A DNA stretch of 64,000 nucleotides from Rhynchospora pubera (GCA_028095005.1 CM051459.1:2347190-2411189), one strand, 5' to 3'. Counted from the first letter of the stretch, positions 1-11,697 are shown. The notes: generated from the sequence alone by a model not told the origin. Numbers and translations are program-made.

Positions 1-140
1 TCTGGATTTTTCAATATGGAGAACAACTTGAACGGTTCGGATTGACTGTTTAAATTTTTAATCTTGAAAAACGACTCATGTGTACGGGGACGATCCGTAC
101 ACATGCTATATCCATTATATATATATATATATAGTGGATT

Positions 141-523
141 GATAAAATACACTCTGGTGTATGGATCGTCTCCTGTACACCATAGTCGTTTATAAAATCC
201 AAAAATCAAACAGTCGATCCGAGCCGTTCAAGTTATTCTCCATATTGAAAAACTCTCGGAGACCAAATTTTACCATTTTTCGAATTTTTTTGCTATATAT
301 TATGATATTTTCAAAAAACACTACAATTGGAGTATTTGAGGCCCTCCAATTTGAAAATATCATAATATATAGCAAAAAAATTCGAAAAAATATAAAATTT
401 GGTCTCCGAGAGTTTTTCAATATGGAGAACAAGTTGAACGGTTCGGATCGACCGTTTGAGTTTTGGATTTCAAAAACGACTCTGGTGTACGAGGACGATC
501 CGTACACCAGAGTGTATTTTATC
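141..523. mobile_element. Fold-back MITE (MULE-like) in TA microsatellite
   Basis: The segment is one long inverted repeat. It begins GATAAAATACACTCTGGTGTA and ends with the reverse complement, and the two arms meet near position 338 around AATTGGAG/CTCCAATT. Each arm carries the stretch like CGATCCGAACCGTTCAA seen in other fold-backs of this window. (TA)n tracts lie on both sides. The open frames over it are products of the palindrome and not genes. Assignment to MULE-derived fold-backs is by analogy with the copy at 32589-32958, which has a 9-bp target duplication. Confidence 0.75.
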
Positions 524-527
524 ACCC

Positions 528-529
<2 letters not shown>

Positions 530-580
<51 letters not shown>
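530..580. repeat. (TA)n(GA)n microsatellite
   Basis: A run of TA dinucleotides passes into a run of GA dinucleotides, between two fold-back elements. A similar compound TA/GA tract lies at about 894-958. Confidence 0.95.
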
Positions 581-582
581 GG

Positions 583-890
583 GGCTAACTAATGTGCCAT
601 CAATGGCATGGAGGGTCCACGTATCATCGAGTCATTTTTCAAGATCTAATATTCAAACGATCAATCCGAACCATTTAAATTGTTCTCAATATTGAAATAT
701 CCTTGGAGCCACATTTTTCAATTTTTTGCTATTTATTATGACATTTTCAAAAAAAGTATTATAATTAGAGTATTTTAGGCCTTCCAATTTGAAAATATCA
801 AACGGTTTCGGATTGACCGTTTGAAATTTGGATCCCGAAAAATGACTCGATGGCACCGGAACATTTTGTGCCATCAATGACACATTAGCC
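583..890. mobile_element. Fold-back MITE, one arm shortened
   Basis: The left end is GGCTAACTAATGTGCCATC. The right end, read in reverse, is GGCTAATGTGTCATTGATGG. Interior arms match each other and resemble the neighbour at 141-523 (a CGGTTTCGGATTGACCGTTTG-like motif), but the right arm has lost part of its middle. It is flanked by TA/GA microsatellites. Confidence 0.65.
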
Positions 891-959
<69 letters not shown>

Positions 960-962
960 TGT

Positions 963-1365
963 GAGGATTGCTAAAATGCTATGCATAGCACGGATGGCCT
1001 TCGTGCTACGGATTCGTTCTTGAATTTCATGCTTCAAACAACCGATCCAAACCGTTCATTATCTTTTTCATATTGAAATCTCATTAGAAACCAAATTTTA
1101 CATTTTTTTTAATTTTTTTATTATTTTTCTCAGATTTTTTAAAATACTTAATCTAATAAATTCTGGACCCTTCAATAACAGTGATTTTTAAAAATCTGAG
1201 AAAAATAGTAAAAAAATTCAAAAAAATGTAAAATTTGGTTTCTAATAAGATTTAACATGTAGAAGATAATGAACGGTTTGGATCGGTTGTTTGAAGCATG
1301 AAATTCAAGAACGAATCCGTAGCACGAAGACCATCCGTGCTATGCATAGTATTTTAGCAATCCTC
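963..1365. mobile_element. Fold-back MITE, nearly perfect arms
   Basis: The terminal inverted repeat begins GAGGATTGCTAAAATGCTAT and is repeated in reverse at the right end. The arms run almost to the centre near 1165 and include the GATCCAAACCGTTCA motif. The left flank is a GA microsatellite and the right flank a TA microsatellite. Arm similarity is very high, suggesting a relatively young insertion. Confidence 0.8.
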
Positions 1366-2319
1366 TATATATATATATATATATAAAACAACTAAAAGCA
1401 TCTGAAAAAAAGTAAATGATATAGGACGTGTTACAGATTGCCATTAACTATAACTACATATGTTTAGATTAATATACAGTTTCGTAAATAATTTGAAGTC
1501 TTTGCCGTTGTTCAGCCACCTTCATGGAAAAATTTAATTTGATGTAAGTACCCTATATATATAAATAAGTAGCAAATTTTCGCACCACGCACCATATACA
1601 TTTAAGAACAATTATACCACCCATAACTTCGTCTTAGATTTGTTTAGGGTTTAAATATTTTTGTGTGTATGTGTGGAAGGAAAGGAGGGAGAAGGATCCA
1701 AAAGGAGACAGAGGAAATGGGGAATCTAAGAGCGAATCTAAGTCTATTATAAAAGATAAATTTGTCATGGACAAATTAAACATTACAAAAGATAGTTTTA
1801 ACTTATTAAACTTTGGCAATCGATCGTAACGTTTTAGTAAGCAACATTAAAAAGAAAAAAAAAGTTCTGGTGGAGTAGTCACAATTATAATAAAGAAATA
1901 AACCAACAAACTTAGAGCGTCAAGTAATAAAGGAATTTTGCCAGAAGAGTTGAAGTCAAAGATTCTTACCAAGAAATATCTAAGTTAAACAGAATTCCGC
2001 TTATTTCAGCTAATGTTGTTGGGAAGTTCTGAAGAAGAAGAGAAATATTTGAAAGCAATTCGAGCTGGTCATTAATTGAATCAAACTTTACCTTCATCTT
2101 ACTAAAATTTGCAAAGAAAGAAAGAAAACCAGAATAATAATTAACTAATTTGAAGAGTCCCCCAAGTTCACCAAAAGAATTTGGAGCTCCCTACATCAAA
2201 CATATATATAGAAGAATTCTAAACCAATACGACCAACTGATGGAAGTTTTCTTACAGTAATAAACAATAAATAACTATAAAGAAGTAGCCCATCAATTGT
2301 AAAATTCTCTAATTAAAAC
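1366..2319. other. Intergenic, 3' side of NF-YB gene
   Basis: AT-rich sequence with a short TA repeat near 1367-1384. The part next to 2319 should hold the 3' UTR of the minus-strand NF-YB gene. No other gene or element was recognised. Confidence 0.5.
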
Positions 2320-2817
2320 CTAGAATTGCCTCCTAGAGGATGATGAACTATTATTATGCTGCCTATCCATGGCGTTGAACATAAAATGACCTTGCTCACC
2401 TCTAACATCATCCCTGATGTTCCCGCCTGAGGCTGCTGCCCGGTCTCCTTCTGTCTCACGATACTTTTGCAAATACCGCCTCATTGGCTCAACATAATCA
2501 TCAAATCCAAGTGTGCTGAGAGCCCAACAAACATCGTCTCCATTGACCGTCTTTCTTTTCTCTTTTCGGCACTTATCGGATGCCTCTCCAGTAACAAAGC
2601 TGATAAACTCAGAGACGCACTCTTGCATCGTCTCCTTGGCCTCCTTAGATATTTTCGCATTAGGAGGGAGGATTTGCTTCATTATTCGGCCGACGTTTGC
2701 AATCGGTAGGAGGCGATCTTGTTCCTTTATTGTGGAGTCGTCAGAGCCTGAGGCAGCTGAGGGACCGGCTCCCCCAAACACCTTGAGGAGGCCCTCGGAG
2801 TCTGGACTATCTGACAT
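2320..2817 (-). CDS. NF-YB: NF-Y subunit B transcription factor (NF-YB4/5-like)
   Basis: This intronless 165-residue protein is a subunit of the trimeric CCAAT-box factor NF-Y. NF-YB pairs with NF-YC through a histone fold, then NF-YA joins and the complex binds DNA in the nucleus. The histone-fold core runs from about residue 31 to 121. It opens with the DNA-contacting stretch LPIANVGRIMK (37-47), continues through KISKEAKETMQECVSEFISF and ends at GFDDYVEPMRRYLQKYRE. Lys58 sits where LEC1-type proteins carry a diagnostic aspartate, so this is a non-LEC1 member. The wording NGDDVCWALSTLGFDDY resembles the NF-YB4/5 group. The N-terminus is Gly/Ser-rich, and the tail has a poly-Ser run before RRQF. 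The ATG is chosen because the full N-terminus and core follow it in one frame and a TATA box lies about 110 bases upstream. The paralog number is not certain. Confidence 0.95.
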   Translation of the reverse strand: MSDSPDSEGLLKVFGGAGPSAASGSDDSTIKEQDRLLPIANVGRIMKQILPPNAKISKEAKETMQECVSEFISFVTGEASDKCRKEKRKTVNGDDVCWALSTLGFDDYVEPMRRYLQKYRETEGDRAAASGGNIRDDVRGEQGHFMFNAMDRQHNNSSSSSRRQF

Positions 2818-2924
2818 ATCAACGCACTAGTGGTGCTTAATTCACTTGCCTACTAGGTAAAAACAACATTCCACAAATATGCTTCTATATATGTTGTTGT
2901 ATTAAATGTTTGCTGTAGCTAGGT

Positions 2925-2933
2925 ATATTTATA
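2925..2933 (-). promoter_or_regulatory. TATA box of NF-YB gene
   Basis: On the minus strand the sequence reads TATAAATAT, about 108-116 bases upstream of the NF-YB start codon. Transcription would then start near 2895-2905, giving a 5' leader of roughly 80-90 bases. The element is inferred from sequence and position only. Confidence 0.55.
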
Positions 2934-2959
2934 GGTATATATTTCAAGCTTCCGCAGCC

Positions 2960-5900
2960 GTATAGGACTTACGAATTATTTTAGAGGATGTATTGGGAAA
3001 GACTTGGGTCATGGCTGGAAGAATATTAGGATTGTTTGTGTGCTTATTTGTGCAGCGTAGTAGGTTTTAATTTCTAGCTAATTGTAAATCATGAGGTGTC
3101 ATTTTGGAACACTATATAGATATGTAATGATAAATATATACGAACTATTGTGCTGGAAGTTTTATTTAAAAATAACTGTTTATTTAAGACAAACTTGATA
3201 GTGACTGTCAAGTAGAAAATAATAATAATTGTTAATATTACAAAATATAAAAAATACATTCTAAAACTTTGTCAGGTTAAATTTACATACTTCCTCAAAG
3301 AAAAAAAATTAAATTAGAAACACAGGTCTTGCTATTTTGCAACCATCACTTTATATCATCAATCCTTTGGCGTTCATTGTGTTCGGAACATTCACTCCAA
3401 TTATTTGTGCTGAATTATAATAAATATAACAGATATGTGAGAGTATTAATTCGTTCCTGCATTTAGAATTTTATAAGAATTTTTTGTTTTTATCAAAAAA
3501 CAAACATATTTTGTAATTCCCTTATAAAAGCCCACAAAAATTAAGTTAGCTATTTTAAAATATATATATTTTATAAAGAGCGCATAGTGCCTGGTTGTAT
3601 AATAATGGAAATGAAGGAAACTAGTCTGTGCTTTGCTCATGCACAAATAAAATAAGGTTCGCTCCAGCAAATCACGTACGTACATTTTAATATAATGCGA
3701 CCAGCAAACATACGTGACGCTACAATTGGTAGTAACGGCTTGACCAACCAGTTAGCCTCCACATGTCATGTATACAATTGAAGCATCAGTAGCCGACCCA
3801 CAAGAGCCTCGAGATTGGCTCATTTCACTTGATGAGCGGTTGGAAACGCAGAGACTTTTCAAAGCCAGGTAGAAGCACATAGCATTAGCATAGCAGTAGC
3901 AGGCTACAACATGCAGATTCTGAGAGCTAACAGTGAGGCCTCCACCAATGACAATGAGCGTGCACTAAAGTATATGTGGTCATGTACTCATGTGATGTTA
4001 CCTCCAATAATTCCTTTTCACTCTCTACGTCTACAAAAACTTTACTCAATTCTTCAATTCATCACCTGATCCAATGGGAAGTTCTCAAGTGAAACATGTA
4101 AACGAGAGTAGAAACTGTCAGTGGGCGAGAAAGAAGGAGGGTCCCTCGACAATTAACTCTTGGCTAGATGCGTTTAGAAATGGATGGTTTGAATTTGAGT
4201 GAAAATAAATGCGAATTAAAACGAGGCATGCATCGATGATTGTACTGGGGCTTTCTCTTGGTTAAGTCACGTGTGCATGTGACGGTGTGGATCCCAACCC
4301 TTCTCTGTTTCTCTTCAGACCTTGCCTTTTGTTTCCCACATTCCATGAACTCACCACTTGGGTGCGCTATATTAACTCTTCATAATCACATAATATCACT
4401 TTTTATTTATTTTATTCTTTTATTTTCTCATATTTTCTTTCATTTTTTTCAATACTCAAATTTTGAAAATTCGAAAAAAAAATTTATTATAAGAAATTTT
4501 CAGAATTCAAACATTTAAAAATTTGAAAATGTGAAATTTTAATTATAAACTTCAACATTTTTCAAAATTTCTAGCTGTGACATACATGAAAAATTGAAAT
4601 CTAAAATTTGAGAGGGGGAATTTCAGTTAATAAGAAAATTTGATATGACGATAAGTGTAAAATTGACACATTTCTAACTTAATCTGATTGGATTGGCATT
4701 TTCAAAGACAAAATTTTAGATTGGCATTTTTTTATTTTCAAAGTGGCATGGATCTTTTTTTTTACCTAAAATTTACCAGTTTGTCTAAGATCACGTTCAA
4801 AATGCAACAATAATGTGAATTAAGATCAGGATAGGCATCGCGTATAATTTGACATTTTTTTTTATAATATTTTTGGGATCATCTTCAAGTTAATTTCTAG
4901 CCAAAAAAAAAATGATTTTTTCACTTCCTCGTTAATTTATTTTTTGTTACTTGTCTGCATGCGTAATTTGCTTTAACAATAGATTTCACATTAAGCATTG
5001 AACTAGAAAGAAACACAAAGCTCACATAAACTTGCAGATATTTTTATGTGTAGCTATTGTCCTTTTACTTTATCTTAATTTCTATTGAAAAGATTTTTGT
5101 TTCAAATTTTCTTCAGAACTGTATGCATGCACGTCTCTTTTAGAGACTTGAAAATCATATTTACATTATCCATATATAATTTGAAATTTAATTTGATCGT
5201 CGATATTTGCAACATCAGTTCAAAGGCTCAAAACTTTAAGATTAACAAGTTGATCAAGTACTGCCTACCTATTGTGTTTCATTAATTAAATAATTAATAT
5301 TGAAAAATTAATTGTGCTTAGGTAAATATATGCAATTAGACTAAAGTAAAATGAACGAAAGAAAAATTGCAGTAATCAACCATCATCGTATTAATTTAAT
5401 TAATAATAAGATTTTTGAGAGTCATCGTTAAATTATTAAGGTTTTTTATAGTCACCGAATGATTGTTTCTAAAGTGTCTTTCAAAAAAAGTGAGGAAGCT
5501 CAGAAAAGTTTTGGGACATTCACTTTATAATGCATGTATTGTAAATCTTTTAGTAATTAATATGATAAATATTTTGTTGCTTGATTAACAGAAGGCAAGA
5601 AAATTAAAGATAAAATATCCACAAAAGAAAAATATTAAAATGGTATATAAAAATATTGAATGAAAGACCGTGTTCACCTACAATTTCTTCTGAAGTTGTT
5701 TCTCTCCAAACTGGCACTAATTTTAATTTGGGCTCTTTTAGCTCCATTTTCCAAACTTCTGTTTTACTTTTACATCTGACAGATTCCACTCTTCTCCAGT
5801 CCGTCACCATTGTTTATATGCAGTTTTCTTAAGGCATCATTACAGCATCCAAATAGGTAAAAGTGATTTGCAGAAATCGTGCATGTTTTAGGATAAGGAA

Positions 5901-6215
5901 AGCAAATTAAACACCGTTACTTTGTACATTAGTGAAATATTATTGCAACATATATAGTAGTATAGTACCTTATTTAGTTACAATTTTGGTCACACGGCCT
6001 AGTATAGAAGTTCTAGAAAACTGCTATTATAAGCTAGTAGATTTTTTAAAATTATTTAGCAAAAATAGTCAATTTTAATTGCATGAGATTTATTGGACTA
6101 TTAGACTAAGGAATGAATATCTTTGTGCCTAAGTTTAAACTTTAAACTTCATTTTTAGTGTGTCATATTTGTCGGGCTCTCTAGATCTGTCATCTGTCAC
6201 TGCTTATAATAATAA
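2960..6215. other. Intergenic AT-rich DNA
   Basis: This stretch lies upstream of the NF-YB gene. Short open frames here have low-complexity or unrecognisable translations with no domain. No transposon ends could be defined. Confidence 0.5.
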
Positions 6216-6223
6216 TGCTTGTT

Positions 6224-6562
6224 TAGAGCTTATAACTTTTTGACGATCATCCCCATTAAAGCCATTACCGGTCATCCCGTTATTTGCTTTTTCTTCTCTG
6301 GGCACGGTATACCGCGAATATGCGAAATCGTTCCGTTCCGTTCATGTGAAATGTGTAACGGAATGAAATTTCATTCCGTTTCGCAAACGGAACGGATAAC
6401 GGAATGTATTTCGTGATTCGTTTGTGCATTTTATAGTGTAAATATAGTCGTTCCGCCACGTTCCATCGAAACAGAACGGATCACGAATCATCCGATTCGT
6501 ACCGTTACTGAAATAGAACGAAAAACGGAATGACCCCATTCCACATCCGTTATCCACCCCTA
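6224..6562. mobile_element. hAT-like element, right end clear, left end uncertain
   Basis: The right end, read in reverse, is TAGGGGTGGATAACGG, a typical plant hAT terminal repeat. The interior has many short copies of ACGGAA/TTCCGT in both orientations, the pattern of hAT subterminal motifs. A weakly similar TAGAGCTTATAAC at 6224 may be the left end. Eight-base flanks do not match, so the left boundary is tentative. Confidence 0.4.
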
Positions 6563-6665
6563 GTTGTTGTTCACCCACATGTCTCACATTTGAGTGAGTT
6601 CTTTTTCATATCATCCAAAATGTCACCAGACATATCCTTTATGAAAGGTTGAAAGACAAATTTGC

Positions 6666-7426
6666 TAGTACCAAAAACCTGCCGGGTCAAACCCGCCCCG
6701 CCCCAAACCCGCTCATGGACCGGACCGCCCCGAACCGTCCATGGAGCGAGATGGACCGAAGGGTTAGAACGGGGCGGGTCTACGGCGGGTTTGTGCCGTC
6801 CTTTCTAAAAAACTCGCATTAACCCGCCCCGTCTTAACCCGTGGACCGGACCGCCCCGCCCCGTCAACCCGTCTTAAACCCGTGCAATGTTATTATTTTA
6901 TTTTATAACTCCGCCTATGTTATTAGTTTATAAAATAATTTAATAGCATAGCTGGTCCCAAACCCGAAAAAAAAGAGGAATGTAACTTTATATAATTATA
7001 TTCAATTTTTTTCATTTAAAAAAATAAAAGAAAAACTTAAAAGTAAAATATAAAAATAATTTACGAAAATAAAAAACAGAAAATAATATTGAAAAAAGGA
7101 AAAAAGTATTGAAAAAAACAGAAAAGAGAAAAACAACAAAAAAAAAAATTTATAGTGATTGTTATAGTATATAATATATATGTAGTTTATATATATACTA
7201 ATATGTAGTTTATATATATACTAACGAAAAAAAAATATATAGTAATAAAATAAATAAAAACCGGCCGACCGGACCGGACCGGACCGTCATAACTCGTGCG
7301 GGTTACATGGGGCGGGTTTAAGAAGGGTTAGGATCAAGATTTCTAGAATGGACCGTTCTAACCCGCCCCGTCCTAATTCGTGGACCGTCGCGGGTTGGAC
7401 CGCCCCGCCCCGTTTGGTAAACCCTA
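6666..7426. mobile_element. hAT-like element with GC-rich subterminal arrays
   Basis: The left end begins TAGTACCAAAAACC. The right end in reverse begins TAGGGTTTACCAAACGGGGC, so the ends match after a small gap. Two GC-rich blocks (about 6680-6880 and 7260-7426) hold many copies of ACCCGCCCCG, GGACCG and GGGTT in both orientations and enclose a very AT-rich centre. This resembles a non-autonomous hAT with dense subterminal motifs. No exact 8-bp duplication was found. Confidence 0.45.
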
Positions 7427-7484
7427 CCAACAACCAAGACTATATAGTTTTTTTTTTTTTTTTTTTTGAATGGATCTTTGTACG

Positions 7485-7725
7485 CAGAGGCAGAGCTCTG
7501 TGTGTGAGTGTTTTGGGGGGGGGGGGTCAAATGAACCCCATTTCTTTAAGATAATACTTTCCATGCATATAGAAAATTACATTTATAATATGTTTTTCTT
7601 TAGATCATACTTATCATAGATATATTCTTATAAATTTATTGAAATTTAAGGTAATTAATAATATTAGTTTTATAAATTTGTTAAACCTCTCATTAACATT
7701 ACAAAATTTTCAGGCTCCGCCATTG
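7485..7725. mobile_element. Short hAT-like element (CAGAGGCAGAGC ends)
   Basis: The left end CAGAGGCAGAGC and the right end GCTCCGCCATTG form imperfect inverted repeats of the CAGNGGCGGAGC type. TTTGTACG precedes the element. TTTGTACA follows it after four extra bases (TTAA), giving a 7 of 8 match as a possible target duplication. A run of 12 G lies at 7515-7526. Confidence 0.4.
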
Positions 7726-7729
7726 TTAA

Positions 7730-8837
7730 TTTGTACATACCAAATTAGACTCGGACCGAATTATCAAGAGTTAGCAAGTGTAAGAACAAAATTTATCATA
7801 TTATTAGCTTTAACTTTACTCTAATACACGATATCATTATCCTAACGATTAGGTTGAGTTGAGATCTGACAATTCAACGCAACATATTTGCGTTCTAGAA
7901 GTAGACCTCACTGAACCATTTTGATATTATAATTGGAAAATAATTAATCCATATATATTCTAATTTTGAGGAGTCATCACTACCATCGAACATTTTTATC
8001 ACTATTTGATTGTTAAACTTATGATTTGTGACCATGGATCTAATAAGTAATAAGAATTAAACCTATTTTTTTCATTAAAATTTAACCTATGTATAGTAAA
8101 TGACAGGTTGATTAGTCAGATGACATGACTTGCACCATTCAAATAGGAGATCAAAACTTTGGAAAAAGAACTGATGGTGATTCCAACTGTACAGATGGTG
8201 ATTTTTGTCTCGCGCGCTTCTCAATTGGGACAATATATGCCGAATATTACAATGATAGGGGTTATACACAAGCTCTTATAAATGGTTCCGCAACAATTTC
8301 GTTTTGCTTATTGGAATGGAACAGAATCATTTCAAAATTCTGAATAATTTCGTGACTTGCTAGTTTCGTAATGAAATAATATATGCTCTCGTTTTCATTT
8401 TCAAAAATGCAGGCACATGCTCGAAATTTATCAAATTTTACAATGATTCAATTCTGTCTGATATGACTCTATACTGACATAAAAAATACCTGAACATTTG
8501 AGGAATTTCGCTCTGTGTTCCATTTTTGTTTAGAATTTAGAAATGAAATTGAGATCAGCTAGGAGAAACGGAATGAATTTGACAGAATCCGGATTATTAC
8601 TAAATTTAGCCCCGTCATGGACTCATGGTGCAGGAGATGTCACTTTGATATGCAAACATTGACAAGGAGTGGGTCAATTCTATGTCTGAGATTGATCCAG
8701 GTCAGTCTTTATTATAGAGGAAAGGAACGGAAAGGAACTAAAAGAGGGTCTGCTCAAGCTCTTTACTCGCTCCACAACAAATGGATTATGGAACAGAGAG
8801 GAGACGAAAGAGAGATGAGGTGAGATACAGACACAAG
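7730..8837. other. Intergenic, no gene recognised
   Basis: AT-rich DNA. The open frames at 8087-8343 and 8617-8823 have no recognisable domain and no gene-like context. Confidence 0.4.
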
Positions 8838-9120
8838 CGTTTGGATGGTACAAGAATAATTCTTTCTAGGCGTAAAATTAGAAAGAGTTATTCTTAAGAA
8901 TCAAAACGTGTTAGAAATAAAGTAGGAATAGTTCTTTCAAAAATAGCACTCTTTTTAATTACACATTTCTTATTTTCATTCCTTATTTCTAACACATCAT
9001 CCAAACAATATTTTTTTCTTTCCGGAATAGCACTATTTTCACGCTTTCCGAAATAACACTCTTCCTAATTTTTCCGCTCGGAATAGTTCTTCCTTCCTTA
9101 TTCCTAAGTCCATCCAAACG
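8838..9120. mobile_element. MITE-like element, CGTTTGGATGG ends
   Basis: The left end CGTTTGGATGG and right end CCATCCAAACG are perfect inverted repeats of 11 bases. The interior has repeated AGGAATAG/CTATTCC-type motifs in both orientations. The ends resemble the GTTTGGAT family elsewhere in the window, but the core differs. The target duplication is unclear. Confidence 0.5.
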
Positions 9121-9212
9121 AGAAACTCTTTACTCTGTGTTTATACACCTCGATTTTGGGGTAAACAAATTGGGGCACCTTTCCCTCCCACCCTTCCCTT
9201 TCTTTTCCTTTT

Positions 9213-9354
9213 GGTTCTGTTTGGATGGTGTAGGAATAAGAAAAATAAGAGAAGAAGCGGAAAGAAATATTGAGAAGTGTGTAACTTTGTGAAAAATTTA
9301 GATTGTTTATAATAAATTTATTCTCTTATTCCTACATCTCATTCAAATTGAGCC
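9213..9354. mobile_element. GTTTGGAT-family MITE
   Basis: This 142-base element has ends GGTTCTGTTTGGATGG and, in reverse, GGCTCAATTTGAATG. TTT flanks both sides (9210-9212 and 9355-9357). It carries the family core with AAGTGTGTAACTTTGTGAA and TTGTTTATAATAAATTTATT. Confidence 0.6.
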
Positions 9355-9373
9355 TTTGTAAGTTGGTTCTGGA

Positions 9374-10251
9374 CAGGGGCGAAGCCATGTATGGTTTGGT
9401 GGGTCCATGGACCCACCTCAAAAAAAGAAATTACTTAATACTCTATTTGTTTGTAATTTAAAAAAAAATCATAAGAGGTTAGGGACCCATCTCAAAAATT
9501 TGAAGGACCCAGCTGAACATATCATGTTTGATTTGAATTGCATAACGATGTCTAAAAAATCGCATATGGACCCAGATAGTATTTGTTCCTGACTAATCGT
9601 CTTCTTTCTTTCACTCTAATGATTCTTATTAAAACAAAACTTAGAATAAAATGAAATATTTAAATGAATAATTATTTATAGTATCTATATACTAGCGCAA
9701 ATCTCGCGCATTACGTGATTCGCTTATATAATGTTTTGTGAACTTTAGAACATTATAAACAAAAGATACCACAAAAGATAAAAAATACAATTCGAATATT
9801 ATATAAAATCTGCCACTAAAAATTTTAAATATTGTTCCCGTCAAAAAATGCCAAATGCCACAAAAGATAAAAAAATATTGTGGTCTGAACAGTGGCCAAA
9901 CTTCTCCATATGCCTCCCATCTTTTTATATTTATAATATAGAAAAAATAAGTGTTCAATAAAATTTCTAATGAACTTATTATGCAAAATTATGAGAAAAA
10001 TAAAAATTCAGAGAAAATTATTATACTTTTTATTGTCTTGATTTTTGAATTATTATTTTGTATTTTAAATATATTATTTTAGATTTTTTATTGCTATTAT
10101 GATATATATTTGATTTTTCATGAATTTTATTTTTTAGATTTGTTTATTTAAAAATTATTATTATACTATATCTATATTAGACGTTATATCGTACATATGT
10201 TTTAAAAAAAATTATGGACCCTGCTGATATGAAATTCTAGCTTCGCCACTG
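9374..10251. mobile_element. Complete non-autonomous hAT element with 8-bp TSD
   Basis: The ends CAGGGGCGAAGC and GCTTCGCCACTG are 12-base inverted repeats with one mismatch. The element is flanked by the exact 8-base direct repeat GTTCTGGA at 9366-9373 and 10252-10259, the length expected for hAT transposase. It spans 878 bases and encodes no transposase. A perfect 20-base palindrome centred on CCATGG lies at about 9398-9417. A related copy, broken on its right, starts at 29992. Confidence 0.88.
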
Positions 10252-10259
10252 GTTCTGGA

Positions 10260-10734
10260 GCACTAGTCTGAGAGCGAGAGAAGACATGTCTCGTAGAAAG
10301 GCGTTTGCATTGTAGCGCACATAATGCAAACAAAGAGATCACAACAAGAAGTCAAAAATGGAAAGAGAACGTGCATTTTTGGTCGGTTAATAAACTTGGG
10401 TTCCATAATTCCATTGCCTCGGCATGACACAACGAACATGGTAATTAACATTGGGTAATCTCAACTGAACTTTTTGTTTTCAGTTTCAAATTATTTCTCT
10501 TATAAAATTTTAATTAGTTTGTAATTAATTGGACGACTTAAATAACTTGAATTAACCATGCATCTTTTCCAGATGATGCAGATCGACTTATTGTTAAACT
10601 TAACATCTGTACTTAGAATCTTTCATTTATGACAAAAAAAAAAAAAAATACGGCCTCAATATCATAAGAAAACCTAAATCGTGCAAAGAAGTCTAGATTA
10701 ATTGAGAATAAATAAGTTATGATACATGTACATA
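10260..10734. other. Intergenic, no gene recognised
   Basis: AT-rich DNA between a hAT element and a fold-back element. A poly(A) run lies near 10635. The open frame at 10263-10451 on the minus strand has no recognisable domain. Confidence 0.4.
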
Positions 10735-11188
10735 GAGGTTGACTAAAATATATACTCGAGATCCGTACTCTCGAGTCATTTTTTGAAATCCAAAATTCAA
10801 ACGGTCAATTCAAATCATTCAAGTTGTTCTCCATATTGAATATATTCTTAAAAATCAAATATTATATATTTTTATTTTGTTGCTATATTTTATAATATTT
10901 TACAAATTGAAAGGGTAGAAATCCTCCTACTATAGGGTGCGTTTGGATAGGTGTGGGAAGAAGGGAAGAAGAGAAGAAGTGAAAAGAAGTATTGAGAAGT
11001 GTGTAACTTTGTGAAGAGTTTGAATTGTTTATAATTTTTTTTCTTCTTCTTCCTTCTTCTTCTTCTTTCTTCCAACGATCCAAACGCACCCATAGTGTTT
11101 TTTTAATATCATAATAAATAACAAAAACATTAAAAAAATTAAAAATTTGGTCTCCAAAATTTCAGTATGGAGAACAAGGGAAAACAAT
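10735..11188. mobile_element. Fold-back element split by a nested MITE
   Basis: The left arm starts GAGGTTGACTAAAATA, close to the left end of the fold-back at 32589. It carries CTCCATATTGAA-like arm sequence. The right arm resumes after 11094 with the complementary pattern (AAATTTGGTCTCC, TATGGAGAACAAG) and stops near 11188 without the terminal repeat. A GGGTGCG MITE (10935-11091) is inserted near the centre. Confidence 0.55.
10935..11091. mobile_element. GTTTGGAT-family MITE nested in a fold-back
   Basis: The ends GGGTGCGTTTGGATAGG and, in reverse, GGGTGCGTTTGGATCGTTGG enclose 157 bases. ATA flanks both sides (10932-10934 and 11092-11094) as a 3-bp target duplication. The interior includes AAGTGTGTAACTTTGTGAAG and long TTC repeats. 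Its partner with the same ends is at 25308-25456. Confidence 0.8.
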
Positions 11189-11189
11189 A

Positions 11190-11694
11190 AATCAATTATT
11201 TGGTCAACAAGAAAATTTCAATTTGGTCTCAATTCTAACTTAAACCAAGGAAAAGCAATAAATTAACTTTTGCTGTATAGTATTTAAAAACTTTGGCTTG
11301 ATTTCCTTCAAGCTTGATCTCAAAGCTCCGACACTATATATCTAAAAACTCCAACATCATCCGCATCAATTTTTCCAACACATATTGAAGACTTGTATAG
11401 CTTTTTTTAAGAGTAACGATGGCTAATTAATTAAGCAAAATCTCCAATGTCCTTAATTTTCTGATATATATATAGCTCATAAGGGATTCCCAATTTTATG
11501 CATTTCACAAACGAATTCGCACGATAGTTAATTGAGTCTAATTTCAATGTGCATGTCTGCGTAAATTCCCCTTACTTTCAAAACCTACTGACTGTTAAAT
11601 ATTGCATGTAAAATAGCTAATATTAAGGAAACCCTTGGTTTGTAAGCTTAGTTAGGCACTGTATCAACCATAGAAAAACTATTTGCAAAATCTT
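11190..11694. other. Intergenic, no gene recognised
   Basis: AT-rich DNA with no open frame or repeat that could be supported. Confidence 0.4.
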
Positions 11695-11697
11695 ATA

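Noticed and set aside
161..565. 134-residue open frame on the plus strand
   Set aside because: It is a translation of a fold-back element palindrome; the opposite strand gives nearly the same peptide.
2467..2830. Plus-strand open frames over the NF-YB gene
   Set aside because: They are antisense to a clear NF-YB coding region and have no domain.
9694..9714. Minus-strand CTAGT after a GCGC stem, like a Helitron 3' end
   Set aside because: The stem runs directly into CTAG with a long or mismatched loop and lies inside a well-bounded hAT element; evidence is too weak.
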